This document shows positions 1 through 7,677 of a DNA stretch of 41,509 bases, in pieces. The position numbers and the translations under genes were made by a program. Under the pieces are notes generated by a model. The model was not told where the DNA came from. It searched no databases and saw only the letters and a list, made by a program, of their open reading frames with translations. How positions within the stretch are numbered: position 1 is the first letter of the stretch; each line of letters opens with the position of its first letter. Origin of the DNA: an uncultured Lachnospiraceae bacterium (GTDB taxonomy: Bacteria; Bacillota; Clostridia; Lachnospirales; Lachnospiraceae); the NCBI GenBank assembly GCA_902760755.1, contig CACWHK010000014.1, forward strand, positions 1 through 41,509. The letters run 5' to 3'.

Positions 1-31
1 CTTTATTGAATGTATGTATACTTTGGTTTGT

Positions 32-1417
32 TCAGACACTTGCCATGATCTCGTTCAGTGTCAGTTCCGGATTCGAGATCCCCATGAAGAGGATCCGCAT
101 CATATAGTAATACAGCAGCTCCATGTCATGCTCCTCGAGGCTGACTGTCTGATAGTGATACGAGAAGTTCATACCGCCGTTCTCCAGATGAGAAACGGTG
201 AGGTACATCTTCTTGGTGGCTGCGCCGTTGGCGAACCACTTGTTGTGCATCTGCAGGCTCTGCAGGTACGGATTCTCGGGGCGGACCGGAAGGGGCTGGT
301 AGGTAAGGTAGCAGCTCTCGTAGGTGGTGTCCTTCGGTGTCTTGTAACGCTTCCGCATCTCCTCCCTGATCAGCTCCGGATCGTAGTTGCTGTGCATGTA
401 GATCCGGTTCTGTACATTCTGGATCTCATAAGCTGCGGACATGAAGTCCGTGTCGCCGCTGATCACGGTCCGGCAGGGGAACATGATGGTCCGGCTTCCT
501 CCGGAGGTCCACTCATCATGGGTGGATCTTCTGGAGATGAAGTTCTCTATGGTGATATCCTCCTGACCGCCGTTTACCTTCGAGAGGTAGGTACGGATTC
601 CGAGAAGCAGCAGGTTCGTCATGGACAGCTGATGATTCATGCAGAAGTCGATCAGACCCTTTGTGGGCTCCGGCTCCAGCTGATAATCCTTCACTGCCAC
701 GAACAGCTCCTTTCGCTCGATATCTGCGGCGCGAAGGTTTTTCTTTTTATGCTTCTTTCTGGAAGCCTCCAGAACCGAGGGGCCCTGGATGTCGGAGTAG
801 AGGGGCTCTCCCAGCTGATCCAGCTGATCATCCCAGAACTTTTTATCCTTTGCGAAGCGCTTCTCGTTGCTTGCCTTCGCCAGGTCATTTGCGAGGACGG
901 TTTCGAAGTCCGCCAGATCTGCCGGGAACTCCGTGCCGAACCGGTAGTGTGTGTAGAGCGCCATCAGGTCGCTTACCATCACTACCAGGCCGCAGGAATC
1001 TATGAGCCGGTGATCCATATGGATGAAGAAGCCGTTGTAGCCCTCTGGCAGCTTCATCATGTAGACCTCACACATGGGGCGGTTGTCACCGTCCAGTGTC
1101 TGGTATGCCCACTGCTGCATCAGGTCGTCAGCTTCCTTCAGGGTCATACCCGTAAGGTCCTTTAAGGGGATATCCCTTGTATCCTTCTTTACAAGATACT
1201 GCTTCACATCGCCCTTCTCATCCGGCTTTGTAAACCGTAACCGGAGGCACCCGTAACGCTCCATTTCCATCTGGATACATTTCTTCAGAAGTCCGAAGTC
1301 CAGTTCAACCTTCAGGGATGCTACGATGCTCACGCCGGACACCTGCTGAGTGTTGTACTCCCGGATCCATTGATGATGCATGTTCTGTGCCGCGGTCAGC
1401 GGATACTCTTTTCTCAT
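32..1417 (-). CDS. Free-standing condensation-domain-like protein
   Basis: A 461-residue protein with the overall look of one NRPS condensation or acyltransferase domain (CoA-dependent acyltransferase fold): an N-terminal PLTAAQNMHH segment like core motif C1, and later a YLTVSHLENGGMNFSYHY segment typical of the C-terminal half. The expected HHxxxDG active site reads DHRLIDS at about residue 133-139. The second histidine and the aspartate remain, but the first histidine is Asp and the glycine is Ser. It has no adenylation or carrier domain and no signal peptide. A GAGGAGG Shine-Dalgarno sequence sits about 8 bases before the ATG. It is separated from the operon upstream by a terminator and a palindrome. 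It could acylate or condense a product of the synthetase at 13167-24980, act as a degenerate regulatory or binding protein, or be an unrelated acyltransferase. Family is fairly sure; substrate is unknown. Confidence 0.75.
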   Translation of the reverse strand: MRKEYPLTAAQNMHHQWIREYNTQQVSGVSIVASLKVELDFGLLKKCIQMEMERYGCLRLRFTKPDEKGDVKQYLVKKDTRDIPLKDLTGMTLKEADDLMQQWAYQTLDGDNRPMCEVYMMKLPEGYNGFFIHMDHRLIDSCGLVVMVSDLMALYTHYRFGTEFPADLADFETVLANDLAKASNEKRFAKDKKFWDDQLDQLGEPLYSDIQGPSVLEASRKKHKKKNLRAADIERKELFVAVKDYQLEPEPTKGLIDFCMNHQLSMTNLLLLGIRTYLSKVNGGQEDITIENFISRRSTHDEWTSGGSRTIMFPCRTVISGDTDFMSAAYEIQNVQNRIYMHSNYDPELIREEMRKRYKTPKDTTYESCYLTYQPLPVRPENPYLQSLQMHNKWFANGAATKKMYLTVSHLENGGMNFSYHYQTVSLEEHDMELLYYYMMRILFMGISNPELTLNEIMASV

Positions 1418-1468
1418 GAGTGATTTCCTCCTCGCTCTTTCCTTGCTTTGCCTCTTGTCGTGAGAGAG

Positions 1469-1494
1469 ATTATCACAAAAAAAAGGAAATGCAA
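1469..1494 (-). promoter_or_regulatory. Tentative promoter of the condensation-like gene
   Basis: On the minus strand GATAAT (1469-1474) is preceded by TGT, giving an extended -10 box (TGTGATAAT). A TTGCAT (1489-1494) lies upstream, though the spacing is short for this -10 register (14 bases) and fits better with TAATCT as -10 (16 bases). A run of T separates the two. Call made by eye. Confidence 0.4.
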
Positions 1495-1540
1495 TACCCC
1501 CTTCGACTTAATGAACACATTACAAAAAAGTGACTTCAAC

Positions 1541-1573
1541 ATATCAAACACTTCCGGGAAATGTGTTTGATAT
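1541..1573. repeat. 33-bp inverted repeat, candidate operator
   Basis: Two perfect 11-base arms (ATATCAAACAC at 1541-1551 and GTGTTTGATAT at 1563-1573) flank TTCCGGGAAAT, which itself holds the small palindrome TTCCGGGAA. It lies between the terminator of the upstream operon and the likely promoter of the condensation-like gene, where an operator would be expected. On the minus strand a T-run follows only after 13 bases, so a second terminator is less likely but possible. Confidence 0.6.
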
Positions 1574-1581
1574 CGTGAGAT

Positions 1582-1623
1582 TCCGAAAAAGAAAGAGGAT
1601 CCGAAATCCCTCGAATCCTCTTT
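1582..1623 (-). terminator. Intrinsic terminator of the 6675-1643 operon
   Basis: On the minus strand a perfect 9-base stem (AAAGAGGAT at 1615-1623 pairing with ATCCTCTTT at 1592-1600) is followed by CTTTTT. It begins about 20 bases after the hydrolase stop codon at 1643. Confidence 0.8.
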
Positions 1624-1642
1624 GAATCGTCCGTGTTTTAAG

Positions 1643-2695
1643 TTATCCGTCATACCTTCGGAAGAAGGTAAGCAGCTTTTCTTCAAAAAGCGGTGCATCC
1701 ACGTAAGAGCAGCAAAGATGCCGCGCCCCGGGAACCAGTACCAGCTCCTTCTCTGCCCTGCAGAGCTCATAGTTCTTCTTTGTATTCTCCGGCCAGACGT
1801 AGGTGTCCTCCTCCCCGTGGAAGAAAAGCACCGGACGCCGGTTCTTCTCCAACGCGATCCTGGTGTTTGTATCCCGCATGGAGAAGCCGGCGAAGATCCG
1901 GCAGAAGATCTCCATGCTAAAGATCAGAAGATTGATCCTCTTAAAATGAAACCACCCGGATGCGATATCCATCAGCTGCTGCTTCATGGAGTGGAAGCCG
2001 CAGTCTGCAATGATCCCCTTTACCTCCGGCGGGAGTGCATGTCCCGACGCCAGCAGCACCGTGGTGGCACCCATGGACTGCCCGAAGAGATAGATGGGAA
2101 GCCGTGCAGCATTTTCCTCCTGAAGGCGCTCCAGCCAGAGAGTCACATCGATCTTCTCCCTGGCACCGAAGGTGATATACTTTCCTTCGCTCTCCCCGCA
2201 GCCCCGCATATCCAGCATCAGAAGACTGCAGCCGTTCTCATGCAGAAACCGGGCCATATGTCCCATACTTCCGTACCAGGTCCCCCGGTATCCGTGGCAC
2301 ATTACCACGAAACGCTTCGGATCCTCCGCAGGAAGGTAGGACGCATGCAGGTGATTTCCGTCCACGCTGTAGATATACCAGTCCTGCACCGGCTGGGCCT
2401 GACACCAGGCCTTGCCCCGTTCGTACTCCTCCTCATGCTCATAGCGCGGATGGTTGATGGTGGTATGCTTCAGGGAGAACCACTTCATCCAGTTCTTGTT
2501 CTCACTGTCCTTCTTCTTTGGCTTTTCAGCGGGAGTATCCGCCAGCACCTGCTTCTTCCCGCTCTTCTTCTTTCCCGCATAGGTGATAAACCGGAAGAAG
2601 GGCCATCCCATCAGGAACAGGCCGCCACCCGCAAAGGCAAGGCCTGCCGCCGCCCTTCGCAGGAGCTTCAGTTTTCCGCGGTTTTCTCTACTCAT
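1643..2695 (-). CDS. Membrane-anchored alpha/beta hydrolase (S33-like)
   Basis: A 350-residue alpha/beta-hydrolase. An N-terminal hydrophobic segment at about residues 13-35 is a signal anchor, so the catalytic domain probably faces outward. The oxyanion region is CHGYRGTWYG. The nucleophile elbow GQSMG is near residue 205, and the acid in HGEEDTYV (near 294) and the histidine in GARHLCC (near 326) complete the triad. It most resembles the serine aminopeptidase/lysophospholipase-like group often labelled alpha/beta hydrolase of unknown substrate. It starts 3 bases after the stop codon of the SulP gene, with only a weak GAAG site, so it is probably translated by coupling as the last gene of its operon. 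Fold and triad are clear; substrate cannot be read from sequence. Confidence 0.85.
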   Translation of the reverse strand: MSRENRGKLKLLRRAAAGLAFAGGGLFLMGWPFFRFITYAGKKKSGKKQVLADTPAEKPKKKDSENKNWMKWFSLKHTTINHPRYEHEEEYERGKAWCQAQPVQDWYIYSVDGNHLHASYLPAEDPKRFVVMCHGYRGTWYGSMGHMARFLHENGCSLLMLDMRGCGESEGKYITFGAREKIDVTLWLERLQEENAARLPIYLFGQSMGATTVLLASGHALPPEVKGIIADCGFHSMKQQLMDIASGWFHFKRINLLIFSMEIFCRIFAGFSMRDTNTRIALEKNRRPVLFFHGEEDTYVWPENTKKNYELCRAEKELVLVPGARHLCCSYVDAPLFEEKLLTFFRRYDG

Positions 2696-2698
2696 CTT

Positions 2699-4366
2699 CT
2701 ATGCTTCGACCTCTTTCTTCTTTTCCAGCGATGTTGCCCAGGCTATGGCATCATCGATATGCGGACGGAAGTTCTCCCGTCCCACCCGGTCTACGAAACC
2801 GCTTTTCTCCATGGTCTTCATGGGCTGCTCATTTACATGGGAGAACACAAGCTGGATGCCTGCCGCCTCACAGCGGTCACAGAGCTGCTCCATGGCATGC
2901 ATGGCCGTGGCATCCAGAGCCGGAACCCCACGCATACGCATGATGATCACCTGTGTATAGTCCTTGAAATGGACTCCCGCCAGACGGTCCGCATCTCCGA
3001 AGAACATGGGTCCGCTGATCTCATATACACGCACATACTTCGGAACCTCCTTCAGGTCGATTCCGTCCGGGTCCTCCTCCGGATCATAATACTTCCAGCC
3101 GGAGACCACGGAGACATCGCTCATCCGCTTCATGAAGAGCACACAGGCCATGATCATGCCCGCCTCGATGGCAACCACCAGATCGAATACAACCGTCAGG
3201 ATAAATGTGATCACCAGCACGAGGATATCACTCTTCGGTGCAGTCTTGCAAAGATGCACGAAGGTCCTCCACTGACACATATTGTAAGCCACCATAAAGA
3301 GGATGGCCGCAATGGTCGGCATGGGGATCATGCCCGCATAGGGCATAAGCAGGATCAGCACCAGCACCAGAACGATGGAGTGAACGATACCCGCGATGGG
3401 AGTCCGTCCGCCGTTCTTGATATTGGCTGCCGTACGCGCGATGGCACCCGTGGCCGGGATACCGCCGAACAGCGCGGAGCCGATATTTCCGGCCCCCTGT
3501 GCGATAAGCTCCATATTGGGGCGGTGATGGGAGTTGATCATACCGTCTGCCACCACGCAGGAAAGCAGGGATTCAATGGCAGCAAGGATCGCGATGGTGA
3601 AGGCGTCCGGTGCCACCTCCTTGATCATGCCGAGAGAAAAGTCCGGCATGGTAAAGCTCGGCAGGGAATTGCTGATGCTGTAAAGATTTTCGATGGTATT
3701 CACGTCCATCTTCAGGAACTTCACCATGCAGATACCCACCAGAACCGCGATCAGGGAACCCGGGATCCTCTTTGAGATCAGGGGCCATACGATGAGGATC
3801 AGCAGGCTGACCGCACCCACCGCCAGGGCCTGCCAGTTAATGGTGGAAATGTTGGCTCCGATGGCCTTCGCCTTATCCATGGTCTCCACCGTCACCGTAC
3901 CCGCCGGGTACGTAAGTCCGAGGAAATCCTTCACCTGTCCCACCAGGATCGTTACTGCGATACCTGCCGTAAAGCCCACGGTGATGGTATAGGGGATAAA
4001 CCGGATCAGCGATCCCAGTCGAAGGAATCCCATGATGATCAGGAGCACGCCGGCCAGCACCGTTGCCAGCGCCAGACCTCCCATTCCGTTTTTCGCCACG
4101 ATCCCTGCAACGATGGTTGCAAAGGCCGCGGTGGGACCCGCGATCTGCACGCGGCTTCCTCCCAGGAAGGATATGATGAATCCGGCGATGATGGCCGTGT
4201 AGATTCCCTGCTCCGGTCCGACACCCGAGGCCAGGGCCAGGGCGATGGACAGTGGAAGCGCAATGATGGCTACGATGATACCGGACACGATATCCGTCAC
4301 GCATTTCTTTGCGTCATAGGTTTTCATCACGCTGAACAGCATGGGTTTCAGTTTGTCTTTTTTCAT
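2699..4366 (-). CDS. SulP-family anion transporter with STAS domain
   Basis: A 555-residue SulP (SLC26-like) permease. The membrane part, about residues 20-405, begins with the family pattern around DIVSGIIVAIIALPLSIALA and contains the conserved GSRVQIAGPTAAF stretch. A cytosolic STAS domain fills about residues 430-545 (from YVRVYEISGPMFFGDADRL onward). Family substrates include sulfate, bicarbonate, chloride and dicarboxylates; which one is moved here is not evident. The gene follows the phosphatase/ATPase gene by 19 bases with GGAG before its ATG. A STAS domain on a transporter, in one operon with a free STAS protein and an RsbW-like ATPase domain, suggests the transporter may be a target or sensor of that signalling. 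That last point is inference. Confidence 0.92.
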   Translation of the reverse strand: MKKDKLKPMLFSVMKTYDAKKCVTDIVSGIIVAIIALPLSIALALASGVGPEQGIYTAIIAGFIISFLGGSRVQIAGPTAAFATIVAGIVAKNGMGGLALATVLAGVLLIIMGFLRLGSLIRFIPYTITVGFTAGIAVTILVGQVKDFLGLTYPAGTVTVETMDKAKAIGANISTINWQALAVGAVSLLILIVWPLISKRIPGSLIAVLVGICMVKFLKMDVNTIENLYSISNSLPSFTMPDFSLGMIKEVAPDAFTIAILAAIESLLSCVVADGMINSHHRPNMELIAQGAGNIGSALFGGIPATGAIARTAANIKNGGRTPIAGIVHSIVLVLVLILLMPYAGMIPMPTIAAILFMVAYNMCQWRTFVHLCKTAPKSDILVLVITFILTVVFDLVVAIEAGMIMACVLFMKRMSDVSVVSGWKYYDPEEDPDGIDLKEVPKYVRVYEISGPMFFGDADRLAGVHFKDYTQVIIMRMRGVPALDATAMHAMEQLCDRCEAAGIQLVFSHVNEQPMKTMEKSGFVDRVGRENFRPHIDDAIAWATSLEKKKEVEA

Positions 4367-4385
4367 GATGTTTCTCCGTCAGTAA

Positions 4386-6368
4386 CTATAGTTGAAAGCT
4401 GAGCCACAGGACGTTCTTTCCGTCCTTATACTCATAGCGATAATCGTCCGCCAGCGTAAATGTAAGGAAGCGTCCGAGTCCTCCGACCGCCTTGTCGTAG
4501 TCGTACTCATCCAGTTCCACCACATCCTTCGATGGATCGAAGGGACGTCCCGAATCCGTAAATGTAAGCTCTGCCGTATCCTTAAGAGCGATCCGGACCT
4601 CAACCTCTCCGCCCTGCTCGTACGCATAGGCGCAGACGTTAATAAACATTTCCTCTGCCACAAGGTAGAGTTTCTTCTGCATATCCTCATCCACGGGAAG
4701 CGCCAGGATCGCATCCTTCACCTTCGGAAGCTCCTTTGCATCCGCAGGAAGTAAAAGCACCGTTTCCTTCGGATCCGCATCTGCAGGGATGTCCAGCACC
4801 TTCAGCGTAAGCATGGTGATATCATCACTCTGCTCCGCGCCCTCCGTGTACTGATGAAGATCCGACGCGATCTCCTCCAGCGGACTTGCTTCATCCGCAC
4901 CAAGACACTTAGACAATTTCTCCTCCAGACGTTCATTTGTATAAAGCTTTCCGTCGGCGCTGACTGCCTCATTGACGCCGTCCGTATAGAGGAAGACCAC
5001 ATCTCCCTTCTTCAGGCGCACCACGGTCTCCTCGTAATCCTCTCCCGGGAAGAGCCCCGCTGCCATACAGCGTGCGCCGTCCAGCTGTGTCAGCTCATCC
5101 GAAAGAACATAGGGGATGTTATGACCGCCGTTGGAGTAGGTAAGCTCCTGCGTCTTTGGATCATACACCGCCACAAATGTGGTGATAAAGAGGCCTCCCG
5201 GATTGTTCTCCGAGAGCGTATCATTATACTGCTTCAGGATCTCCGCCGGGGAGTATCCCATTTTCGCATAAAGATGAAGCAGCGTTACGGCGCGGGACAT
5301 AAAGAGAGCTGCCGTGATCCCCTTGCCGGACACATCCGCCACTGCAAGGAAGACGCGTCCGTCCTCCAGGATCTGATAGTCGTAGAGGTCCCCGCCCACA
5401 TCTCTTGCCGGGTGCATCCTGGCATCGATCCGGACATAATCCCGCTCCTGATGGGGCTTTCCTAAAAGACCCAGCTGAATATCTCCTGCGATATCCAGTT
5501 CCGCCTGCCTGGTTGCCTTTTCGTGATTCAGCTTCTGGATGCTGTCCACATAGGTATGGATATTCTCCGCCATGGTATTGAAGGAGCGGGACATTTCCGC
5601 GAACTCATCCTCTCCCTTCACGGGAAGGGGCTGGATCCCACGCTCATAGTCCTCCACAAAACGGCTCATCCGATGGCTGATCATACGGGCCGGCCGCGAG
5701 ATCTTCCGGTACAGGATCACTGCCACTGCCAGAACGATGGATACGGATAGTCCGACCAGCAGCACGGTCATGATGTTGAAGGAGCTCCGCAGCTCCTCCA
5801 TCACGCTGGAGAGGGAAACATCCACACCGATCACGACGGGATTCTCATCCACATCGATCAGTTTTCCTGATTCTTTATCGTAACGCTTCCAGATTCCCAG
5901 ATAATAGATCAGCGTATCTCCGTAGCTGTTCTTCACATGCTGTACGGCGTGATCCGCCCGCTTCTCATACACGTCCAGCAGCTCCTCCGAGAGCTTCAGA
6001 TGCTCAACATATCCGGGAGCCAGTGTATCTCTTCCTTTCTGCGTTGCTTCCTTGCCGAACCCGATGGCTATATACTTGATAGACGAGCTTTGCTTATCCA
6101 CTTCGAAGGCATAAATGTAGGGCAGATCCAGATGCTCACAGTACAGTGTCATGGACGTGCTTATGGCGTCCGTTGAAATCACGGATGACTGCACTACAAA
6201 TTCCATCAGATCCACCATCATGTTCGCGGCGTTCTCCGCCCGATTCACGCAGGCATTATAGCTGCGGTTATAAGCAAGCCTGTAAGACACAGCAAGTAGT
6301 GCTGCATCAAAGAGCAGCACTACCAGCAGGATGATCAGAGTGATCTTCCGAAAGATAGATTTTTTCAT
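4386..6368 (-). CDS. Membrane SpoIIE/RsbU-type phosphatase fused to RsbW-like ATPase domain
   Basis: 660 residues. Membrane segment about 8-28, extracytoplasmic sensor-like region about 30-195, second membrane segment about 198-220, HAMP-like linker about 220-275, then a PP2C/SpoIIE phosphatase domain about 300-525. Metal-binding stretches are DVGGDLYDY, ADVSGKG, YTDGVNEA and SDDITML. The C-terminal domain (about 545-655) is a GHKL ATPase of the anti-sigma serine-kinase type, with N-box AEEMFINVCAYAY, G1 motif TDSGRPFDP and a GGLGRFL lid. Thus phosphatase and antagonist-kinase activities of a partner-switching system sit in one membrane protein. It starts 4 bases after the STAS gene stop, so the two are a matched pair. 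The expected chemistry is reversible phosphorylation of a serine on the STAS protein. The external signal is unknown. Confidence 0.9.
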   Translation of the reverse strand: MKKSIFRKITLIILLVVLLFDAALLAVSYRLAYNRSYNACVNRAENAANMMVDLMEFVVQSSVISTDAISTSMTLYCEHLDLPYIYAFEVDKQSSSIKYIAIGFGKEATQKGRDTLAPGYVEHLKLSEELLDVYEKRADHAVQHVKNSYGDTLIYYLGIWKRYDKESGKLIDVDENPVVIGVDVSLSSVMEELRSSFNIMTVLLVGLSVSIVLAVAVILYRKISRPARMISHRMSRFVEDYERGIQPLPVKGEDEFAEMSRSFNTMAENIHTYVDSIQKLNHEKATRQAELDIAGDIQLGLLGKPHQERDYVRIDARMHPARDVGGDLYDYQILEDGRVFLAVADVSGKGITAALFMSRAVTLLHLYAKMGYSPAEILKQYNDTLSENNPGGLFITTFVAVYDPKTQELTYSNGGHNIPYVLSDELTQLDGARCMAAGLFPGEDYEETVVRLKKGDVVFLYTDGVNEAVSADGKLYTNERLEEKLSKCLGADEASPLEEIASDLHQYTEGAEQSDDITMLTLKVLDIPADADPKETVLLLPADAKELPKVKDAILALPVDEDMQKKLYLVAEEMFINVCAYAYEQGGEVEVRIALKDTAELTFTDSGRPFDPSKDVVELDEYDYDKAVGGLGRFLTFTLADDYRYEYKDGKNVLWLSFQL

Positions 6369-6372
6369 ACAA

Positions 6373-6675
6373 TTATTCTTTCTCGATATTCAGCTTCTTA
6401 TCGAAACCGGTGAGACTGATGATATCTGTCACATTTCTGTTCAGATTGCGAAGATACAGTCCGCCCTTTCCTTCCATCTCTCTATGTGCACCAACGATCA
6501 CGCGGAGACCTGCAGAAGAGATATAGTCCACACCTGCCAGGTCGAGGACCAGCTTCTCGCACTCATCCACATATGCATTGATGGACTGCTCCAGCTCAGA
6601 TGCATTGGATGAATCAACCCATCCCTCAGGGAACAGGATGCAGGTATCCCCGGTCTTTGACACTTCGATCTTCAT
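6373..6675 (-). CDS. STAS-domain anti-sigma factor antagonist (RsbV/SpoIIAA-like)
   Basis: A 100-residue single STAS domain beginning MKIEVSKTGDT. The core LVLDLAGVDYISSAGLRVI carries the conserved DxxxISSAGL switch; its serines are the expected phosphorylation sites. The first in-frame GTG lies 18 bases further upstream, but AAGGAGG is placed 7-8 bases before the ATG at 6675, which decides the start. It is the first gene of an operon continuing into the phosphatase/ATPase fusion. In the family such proteins bind an RsbW-type kinase when unphosphorylated and so free its partner. No sigma factor gene is present in this window, so the output could be something other than sigma release. Confidence 0.9.
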   Translation of the reverse strand: MKIEVSKTGDTCILFPEGWVDSSNASELEQSINAYVDECEKLVLDLAGVDYISSAGLRVIVGAHREMEGKGGLYLRNLNRNVTDIISLTGFDKKLNIEKE

Positions 6676-6780
6676 AGTTTCGTCCTCCTTCACTTTTACT
6701 CTGCGCGGAAGAAATCCAGTCCTTCCAGTGCGCGGAATGCATTGATCAGATATAGTTGTTAGTGAAAATAACTCTAAATA

Positions 6781-6786
6781 ATTATA
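6781..6786 (-). promoter_or_regulatory. Likely -10 box of the STAS/phosphatase operon
   Basis: The minus strand reads GTATAGTATAATTATT here, with a perfect TATAAT at 6781-6786 in an AT-rich patch between the mazG stop (6809) and the STAS start. No good -35 hexamer was found, so only the -10 is called. No terminator was seen between mazG and this site, so readthrough from the upstream operon is possible. Confidence 0.5.
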
Positions 6787-6808
6787 CTATACTCTTCTGA
6801 ATGAGTCA

Positions 6809-7303
6809 TCATGAACTTTCGTCGAGGAAGCCCTTGCGCTTCTTCGCTTTGTTGAGGAGTTGGCCGGCTTCGTCAAGGGCCGCGCGGAGGTAGGGTTCCT
6901 GCCACTCTTTGCCGGCTTTTTCGGAGGCTTTGATGGCTTCCCAGGCGGCATGGCGGTCCTCGTCGGAAGCGAAGGTGGCTCCGGAGAAGACGTGGGGATG
7001 ACGGCGGATCATTTTCTCGGAAACGGTTCTTGCCACATCATCCAGGGTGAAGAGACCTTCTTCCTCGGCGATCACAGCGTGGAACATGATCTGCAGCAGC
7101 AGGTCTCCCAGCTCCTCCCGAAGGTTCTCCGGATCTCCGGTTTCATCGAGGATGTTGATCCCGCACACCACTTCGGCCGCTTCTTCCACACAGGTGGTTT
7201 TCAGCGTGGCATGGGTCTGGGCACGGTCCCAGGGGCAGCCGTCCTCCGCCCGCAGTCGTTCCACCACTTCCTTCAATCGCTTAATCTCGTCCATATCGTT
7301 CAT
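6809..7303 (-). CDS. mazG: MazG nucleotide pyrophosphohydrolase
   Basis: A 164-residue all-alpha NTP pyrophosphohydrolase. The family signature LRAEDGCPWDRAQTHATL opens the protein, followed by the metal-binding EEAAE and EELGD helices. It holds one MazG domain where the E. coli type has two. It hydrolyses NTPs or modified nucleotides to NMP and pyrophosphate in the cytosol, a house-cleaning role. An open frame extends further upstream, but conservation starts at MNDMDEIKRL, and that ATG lies 4 bases after the tautomerase stop codon, so coupling is likely. It is the last gene of the 10453-6809 operon. Confidence 0.9.
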   Translation of the reverse strand: MNDMDEIKRLKEVVERLRAEDGCPWDRAQTHATLKTTCVEEAAEVVCGINILDETGDPENLREELGDLLLQIMFHAVIAEEEGLFTLDDVARTVSEKMIRRHPHVFSGATFASDEDRHAAWEAIKASEKAGKEWQEPYLRAALDEAGQLLNKAKKRKGFLDESS

Positions 7304-7307
7304 CCCA

Positions 7308-7649
7308 CTAGAAGTTCCTTCCGTTCCAGCCCCAGTCTCTCGTGGTCTGATACTCCACGTAGATATGATCCCCGGGGATCCCCAGCTCCTCTGCATAGAT
7401 CTCGCAGATCTTCGCGGTCATCTTTTCAAATGCGGCAGAGTTCGGCGATCCCAGCAGGTCCACCGAAACGAAGGCTCCCTTCTCCAGCTTCTCGCCTGCG
7501 AAGTAGAGGCAGTACTCATCCTCAAAGCCGATCATCACATAAGCCTCCGGCTTTCCGATGATCCCACAGGCCTGTCCCAGCCTTGCCTTGATCGCATCTT
7601 TCTTCTCGTCACTCAGTTTCACTGTGATCCTGGAATTAATAAACGGCAT
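7308..7649 (-). CDS. MIF-like tautomerase
   Basis: A 113-residue protein of the macrophage migration inhibitory factor/phenylpyruvate tautomerase family. It starts MPFINSRITVKLSDEKK, leaving Pro at position 1 after removal of the initiator Met, which is the catalytic base in this superfamily. The length and the middle segment YVMIGFEDEYCLYFAG fit the MIF group rather than the 60-residue 4-oxalocrotonate tautomerases. AAGGAGG precedes the ATG. Its natural substrate in bacteria is usually unknown. It lies between the Hsp70-like gene and mazG in a tight operon. Confidence 0.85.
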   Translation of the reverse strand: MPFINSRITVKLSDEKKDAIKARLGQACGIIGKPEAYVMIGFEDEYCLYFAGEKLEKGAFVSVDLLGSPNSAAFEKMTAKICEIYAEELGIPGDHIYVEYQTTRDWGWNGRNF

Positions 7650-7677
7650 AACATTTCCTCCTTATATGGTTGTTCCT

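Noticed and set aside
14-1165. A plus-strand frame of 383 codons opposite the condensation-like gene
   Set aside because: Antisense to a gene with a recognisable fold and a strong ribosome site; no support of its own.
1622-3775. A plus-strand frame of 717 codons across the hydrolase and SulP genes
   Set aside because: It runs opposite two clear genes in different families and ignores their boundary; composition is that of an antisense shadow.
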